A stretch of 64,000 nt of DNA, taken from Mytilus californianus. Taxonomy: Eukaryota > Mollusca > Bivalvia > Mytilida > Mytilidae. Positions 57,688 through 64,000 of this stretch are shown piece after piece. Below the pieces are notes generated by a model, which was not told the origin of the DNA, ran no database searches, and saw only the letters and a list, made by a program, of their open reading frames with translations. The stretch is taken from NCBI RefSeq assembly GCF_021869535.1, contig NW_026262690.1, forward strand, positions 85,977,995 to 86,041,994, given 5' to 3'. The position numbers and the translations under genes were made by a program. The stretch's first letter is position 1. Every line of letters starts with the position of its first letter.

Positions 57688-58800
57688 CGACTCCTAATTC
57701 CTGATTTTCCGAATACCGTATATAATAGCGCTAATTTCAAAAAGAAATATTTGGGCGATAGCGTTGAAAAACTAAATAATTTTCTTCCTCAGAAAAAAAA
57801 CATACCTCCTTTTGAAGCTAAATGGTGGGTCCGTAAATGTATATTTTTTTTTCAATATATGGACAAGAATAGTATTCTGGACAATGCTGAAAGTAAAAAA
57901 TGCTGGTACCGACGTTTATTTTCAATAAAAAAGACAGGAAATATATAAAAAAAAAAGCAAAAGATAAAATCCCTATCAACTCACCAATGCACGATTGATC
58001 CTATAAATAAAAAGTGTCCGTTTAATACGTCATGTTCAAATAGGCAGCAAATCTTGAAGAAAATCATTCAAATTATGTCACCAATTTTGGACGGTAAGCT
58101 GCGATTGGATCATATTGTGACACGTGTTTAATCCTGATCAACACTATCAGAGATATAAAAACCTACAAGCATGAAACATTTTTTAAAAAACCAAAATATA
58201 TGCCTATATATATCTAATAACAGGACAAAATCCATTTTTTTCATAACATTTCATTCACTAATGAAATAGGAAATTCATTCTTTTGATAAATTTATATTGT
58301 TATTAAATTTATATATATTGAATTCATATATTTGGGAGCAAACGTACGATTTTAATTTTCTTGAAACGTCGTACAAGTCAGATACAAAACAAAGGTAACA
58401 TAAAAACCAGGCCGGAAACAAACTGCCGTATAGTTTTTTTGCATTTGTAGTCAGGTCAAGGTCCTCGGCTATCGCCTCGGACCTTCACCTGACTACTCGT
58501 GCAGAAAAACTATCCGGCAACGGTTGTTACCGGCCTGTTTCTTTTTTACCTTTGTATTGTATCTAATACATGTGTACATCTACATGATACTTAGAAGGCA
58601 CATACTAGGGAAAACATTTTAAAAGCTGAACATATTTACAATAATTTCAAAAACATTTTTTTTCTAATTTTTGTATTTAGGTAAAAACATGATTTTAATC
58701 TAGCAATATATATGTGATTTTTGCACCAGACTTAAATGCTTCTAAGTCTTGGCTACAGGCTATTTGGTATGGTAAGGAATTCCACAACCTTAATGTTCTA
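57688..58800. other. Non-coding; one unassigned short frame
   Basis: A 65-codon frame at 57751-57948 (FEAKWWVRKCIFFF) has no known motif. A hairpin-like pair, TCAGGTCAAGGTCCTCGG and CTCGGACCTTCACCTGA, lies at 58452-58494. Otherwise nothing. Confidence 0.35.
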
Positions 58801-60959
58801 GGAAAAAATGTAGGTTAAATCAATGAGACAGCATTTCTACAACACAATAAAATCAGATAACCGATCTAGATGTCAACAAGACAATTATTCTCAGTGGTTA
58901 ATCAGCAATGCCAAATAAAACAAACCACTTGGTTAACCATTGACGAAGTTTCCGATTTTTAACAGACACTAAAGCTCGTGGTTCGGCTATATTCCAGTCA
59001 TCCACAAGGGTTGACTGTGGATTAAAAGATGGGTCACCTAGTTTCATCTCTTTCAGTCGCAAAACCGTGAAGGATTTTTTCCTGTAGTGAGAACTACCCG
59101 TCAAACAGGAACTGGTTACTCTTCCGTGACTGCAAGTTCTAGTATTGATTTTAAGTTGGGTTTGTGATATCTCTCGCTTTAGCTATCTGTTTAGTGTTTT
59201 GTCGACTGTCCTATTCTGCTTATTTCTTTGGGTTGTCTTAACGGGTTTTTTTTAATCTTTTCTTACTCCCTTGGCATCTTTTCACTTTTTTATCTTCACC
59301 TTTTCAAATGAAACTATTAATATTGTGTTCTCTTAAACTAAAATATATAGAGTTCACATAATTTGTTACACGAATCTAATCAAAGCAATGGAGAACCGAA
59401 CAATGTCAATTATTGAAGTCTTACAAAAGTGTATCTTCTTATTGAATCAAGATAAGTTACATACAGACACAATTAGTTATAGGAATAATTTGATTATTGC
59501 AAAGATCGGAAAAAATCTGTGGCGTTCGAAGTGTATATTAAACTTTTTTATGCTCTCTATCGTTATTTATGTTTGTAGTTCAAATTTTAAACTTGAGCGA
59601 TATGTTTATTAGTTTGTCAAACGCACATGTTGTGTATATGGACTGTTAATCAACTCGGGTTTCATCAGTACGAGATGTAGTGCTTCTGCATTTGCCTAAT
59701 TTGAATTTTAAAGCTTAATTCAAAACTTTAAGTGTATAACATTATTTACTTTGTTGTAATACTGAACATAAGGTTACAACTCCAACAGGCTTAGCTTACC
59801 ATAGATTGTGTTAAATATACTGAAAAAATACATTTCATTTTAGGTTCCAACCTATTTAAGCATGTTGGGTTTCCTGACGTTTGGTTTTGATAAAGTTTAT
59901 TATAAAAACACATTTAAAAGAGGGATCAAGATTTATTATTCTTGTTATGCTCTTTTTTAAATTTGTGCGGCTTTTTCGACTTCGGTCTTTCCTGTCTGCT
60001 TTTCATATTTCATAAGGTTATGACTGAATTGTAAATTATTGCTAACCCTGTCATGTTTTGACATGTTTAAAGGAAAGAGAATATACAAAATCATAAATTC
60101 GATAAAACACATACAACTTGACAAAAATATAAATTTCGAATTAAACAAACCACAATAACAACTTCACTACACAGAAAACTATTAACTGAGCAATACTTAC
60201 CTCACCGAAAACCGTATGCACTCAAATAATAAAGGCATTGACAGATTGCCGGCATTTAGAATTATCAAACATTAATTTTTTTTCTCCTCATAAATGATGT
60301 TGACTACATGAGGAAAGGTGATCAGCGCATACAAATGCCAAATATGAGGGTTAGTTTGTAATGATTGGCAACATCTACAGGCAATGCACTTGATAAATTA
60401 TGTTTAGTGTGTCGAAAGCTAAATTTGAACACATTTATGCGACAAGTAAAAATTATATACCGTGGCCTTGATTAAAAATATTGGTTATTAATATCCACGG
60501 TAGATAACTGTGTAAAATCGAGACAGTGTAATAGATATTGTGTTTGAAGATAAATCTGCAAATATTTAGAAGGTAAACACATTTAAATTCTAATCTTTTA
60601 ATTGATTTCAGTGCTAAAAAGGCCTCAAGTGCTTTATTAGAGTTCGCAATTGAATTTCAAAATAAATTTTAGACATACAATAAGAATATATATATACTTA
60701 CGTCAACATTTCACTTCCTGTTAAGATAATATCTTATTTATATATAATTATTTATCTTTTCATATTATTATATACAGTGGAAACAAATTCTAAGTAAAAA
60801 CTGTTTATCACACAACTTTTCGACCAACCAAGAAATTAAAGGCCCAAATATTTCATTAAATGTTAAGCATTCGTCGTTGAAGCCCATTAAGGCCAAAACA
60901 TATTAGTTTTTGATTTTGTTTGGAGTCTACTCGCTGATTTATATCTGATTGTTTTCGAA
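58801..60959 (+). repeat. Segment D, left and middle part
   Basis: Co-linear with segment B 22677-27520 but without B's three insertions (24250-24778; 24955-25650; 25921-27069). Shared anchors include CGATCTAGATGTC, TAACCATTGACGAAGTTTC, AATCAAAGCAATG, ATATACCGTGGCCTTGATTA and TATCCACGGTAGATAACTGTG. Confidence 0.75.
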
Positions 60960-61165
60960 GAAAAAAGTATAATAACAAAATTAACGAACTCCAAGGGAAA
61001 TTTAAAACGGAAAATCGTTTACAAAATGACAAAATCAAAAGCTCAAACACATCAAACAAATGGAAAACAGCTGTCATATTCCTAACTTGGTACAGACATT
61101 TCCTTGTGTAGAAAATGGTGGATTAAACCTGGTTTTATAGCTACCAAAACCTCTTCCTGAAATCT
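60960..61165 (-). repeat. Retroelement 3'-tail family 2, minus-strand insertion in segment D
   Basis: AACGAACTCCAAGGGAAATT, ATCAAACAAATGGAAAACAG, CTAACTTGGTACAGACAT and AAAATGGTGGATTAAACCTG are the reverse complement of the plus copy at 6817-7095. Segments B and C lack it at the matching point (27535 and 41975). Confidence 0.7.
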
Positions 61166-62575
61166 AAAACAAATATTATTTCAGAAAATCTTTTGCAAAT
61201 CAAGAAAACTAGTGATTGATAGAGAAATTTGCATGTGATCTAAATCATTTAAAACATGCAATACTTAATAACATAAACGGTACCAATTTTGCTGCACTTA
61301 ACATGTGTAATGTTCATGATAAAAATTATTGAACACGAGAATGACCTTGATAGTTTAATATTGTATACCATAATATGATAATCATTTCGTCCTTCTTTTG
61401 TTATAGATCAACTGGCCATAAGGCCAAGTGAGCTATTAGCATCATTTTGAGTCCGTCGTCGTCCGTCCGTCGTCGTAAACATTTTCAAAAATCTTCTCCT
61501 CTGAAATCATCTAATCAATTTCAACTAAATTTAGGGTTAATGATCCTTATGGGGGTATCCAGTATCACATTTGCATGGTTTTCTCCCGGTCAGTCATCAA
61601 ACATGGCTAGAAATTGAACATAGGAAATAAAATGCATTTATTGGGTAATTGAAAACCATAAAAGATAGAATAAAGTCTGCCTGATCAAAATTTTGAGATC
61701 TACGTATTTCCTAAATGCACTAAACTTTTCAGACGAATCTTTAAGTTTAATTCTCCTAAATTACTATTTCTTACTCATTTTAATTGTATTTTCTTTCAAA
61801 AACTGTATAGGATATATAGAAACTGTAAAGGCAAATTTTACCAGCAATATGAGATATACCAAAATGTCAATTTGACCGAAACATTAGATTACTGCCTTAG
61901 GAGCATATAGCTTGAAACACTAATTTTTGAACCTGTCACATACTTTTTCAAAGAACTCCTCTGAAACAAGCAAACCAACATCAACAAATATTTGGGTAAA
62001 TGTTCATTAGGGTATATAATATTAAGTTTGTGGGTTTTTTCAGTCAGTCAACAAACATGACTGCCATGGCTGAAACTAGAACATAAGAATCAAATGCATT
62101 AATTGATTTAAATCTTGAAAAAACCCACATTAAATAGACAAAATCAGTTAAGCTCCTCATGTCAAGGTCTATATTCCTCCAATAAATTGTTGCATTTTAT
62201 CAATTTTGGCAAAAAATGCCGGGTGACTTTAACAGGATCATGAAAACCTCTTGTTTTATGGTTTTCATTTTTTGCATTGTAGTTAACTGAAAAAGATAAT
62301 ACATGAAATAATATTTCGCTCAATGTTGAACGACTTATATGTTGCTCTTTGGTTTTATGCAAGTTTTTTTCTCATCTATAATCATATTCAGCTGCCTTTA
62401 ATTAGTTTGTAGGAACTACAATATATACCTGATGTAATTGTCACTATCTTAGGAAATAAGGGTAAAAAAGTCATTGTTATTTTTCAATCACAACATGCCA
62501 GTCAAAAGGTCCTTAATAGTGTCAATGGTAAATAAAATTGGATATTTTTAGGACACCATCATTTAGTAGGGTGAC
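61166..62575 (+). repeat. Segment D, right part, ending before the expected TRIM-like gene
   Basis: Aligns with 42000-43250 (C) and 27540-28700 (B) up to TTTAGGACACCATCATTTAG at about 62570. In B and C the TRIM-like start lies about 270-300 bases further on. Confidence 0.7.
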
Positions 62576-64000
62576 AAATGTCTAAAAGTCCTCTAGTTAA
62601 CGAGTTTAAGTTAACGGATAACACACGGTTAATGTTTTGGCAAAGTATAGAAAAATCATTATATTTTACAATCATGATTGTCGTCGTAAGTTCCCATGGT
62701 CACGATTTTCTAAATTTCGTGTTTTCCAGGGTACCCGCAGAAACCGTATTGTACGGGAAATCTTTAACATGAAAATTAAATTATTGCGCTCTTTGTTGGT
62801 GGTTAAACTAATACTTATAATATAGTTTATACATTAAATATATCATATAACAAAAACGGAAAGTATTTAAGTTATTTTAGAACAATTATTTCAGCATTTT
62901 AGTAAGACTAAAATTTTACCATAAATCTACCACATTTTCATCGAAAGCAAAATTATTACGTGTATCATCACGATAATTTGAACTCTGATTAAAGTAATAA
63001 GACACGGTTCATGTGTGTGCTAAATTTCATGTGTGAAATAAAAGTAGTTTTGAAGAAATAAGCAATTAAAAACACAAATTAAATCAACATTCTGGCATTG
63101 ATTAAACACGGATTATCCCGTGACATAAACATTTTGTTGCTTACACTATCAGGTCATTAACAAGGACAGTGGTCACTCATTACAATTCTCATTTGTGCTT
63201 GTTGTGTGGTTGATTTATTTGTTTTGAATAGCCAACTAACTTTGTAAATTATTATTTTCTTCGGAGGAATATGTTTATTGTCTGCTTTTCAATACGTTAA
63301 ACTTTTTGTTGAATAGATATTTTTGTTATAATTGTATAAGAATAAAATCGGTCGGTTTCGTTTCACATCCGGAATATGGCACATCAAGAATATGTTATGG
63401 TCTTGTTAGGTTTTCGACCTAAATCCCCCTCGGTGTGACAAACAACAAAAATTTATCACCGTTCCTGCTATGAATTATACACCAGCAAAAACAACTGCAA
63501 AAATTTGAAAGCTGAATTGGCAATAGGTTAGTTCGAGGAAATCACCGAAGCCAAGCTAGCAGCAGATAAAATTTTCCGGAGTGAACATTTTTTCTTTCGT
63601 CTGTTCCTACGCTTTCTTAATTTTTTTCCGCGTCATTGCTGCACGAAAGTTTATTTTCACTTTTGTACACATTTATATCCTCAAATATCTTGCATTTCAT
63701 GTTGCAGCGTGTTCATTTTTATCCGATTTGTACAAAGTCATTGATTTTCAGTTCATACCAGGCCAAGTTATTGATTTTCAAATCCTCCTCCCCATCTCCT
63801 TTCGAAATCAAATGGTCGTTCCCTTACCGAAAGCTACTGAAAGGACGTTATCAATTTATAGTAAGAAAAAAGTATGATCATAAACATCATTACCGTAAAA
63901 ACTAGGATTATACTGGTACAGCATGTTTTACTAACTGACTGAATTTTTTATGTCGAAATTCTTAGAGAAAAGGATTGTATACATTCTTGGCGCGTTATAT
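62576..64000. other. Non-coding to the window end
   Basis: No TRIM-like sequence and no recognised repeat. Frames at 62578-62825 and 63581-63905 have no motif that I know. Confidence 0.35.

Noticed and set aside
1..64000. tRNA or rRNA genes
   Set aside because: None recognised on either strand by eye; a tRNAscan run would be needed to exclude them.

Overview
This is a 64 kb stretch of an AT-rich, repeat-dense eukaryotic genome, most likely a marine bivalve and probably a mytilid mussel. I base this on the repeat families I recognise (Penelope-like retroelement tails, the GGCCCAAAGGGCC-palindrome repeat, a Pearl-like element with about 160 bp core repeats) and on a clustered family of RING-less B-box/beta-propeller (TRIM-like) genes on single coding exons. 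No database was searched, so the species is inference.

Layout. 1-9.9 kb is a transposon graveyard: an edge fragment of a Mutator-like transposase-domain protein, a repeat with terminal hairpins, a TTAA-flanked MITE, an SGNH-hydrolase fragment, a LINE ORF1 and a nearly intact Penelope-like reverse transcriptase. From 9.9 kb onward the window is built from at least four diverged copies of one segment. Segment A (about 9.9-16.6 kb) carries an intact TRIM-like gene at 14615. Segment B (about 22.7-31.2 kb) carries a TRIM-like pseudogene at 28962. Segment C (about 37.15-45.3 kb) carries an intact gene at 43554. Segment D (about 58.8-62.57 kb) has the upstream flank but its homology stops before the place where the gene would be. 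Gene starts A, B and C are 14.35 and 14.59 kb apart. Between and inside the segments lie LINE ORF2 3' ends, Penelope-like 3' tails, foldback elements and a 76-bp minisatellite (48.9-50.5 kb).

The only genes that look functional are the two TRIM-like genes. Each is one open coding exon directly after a conserved splice acceptor, so the promoter and 5' exon must lie upstream and were not located. Because the segments are paralogous, one copy can serve as the empty site for insertions in another. This gives target-site duplications for a LINE in C (16 bp), a Penelope-like fragment in B (5 bp), another RT fragment in B and a composite two-MITE element in A (TATA).

The most interesting signals are a stem in the 3' tail of the Penelope-like family that shows compensatory base changes between copies; the composite element in A; an inverted repeat with 131-bp arms differing at only 3 positions; and a 328-bp nearly perfect tandem duplication inside the TRIM pseudogene.
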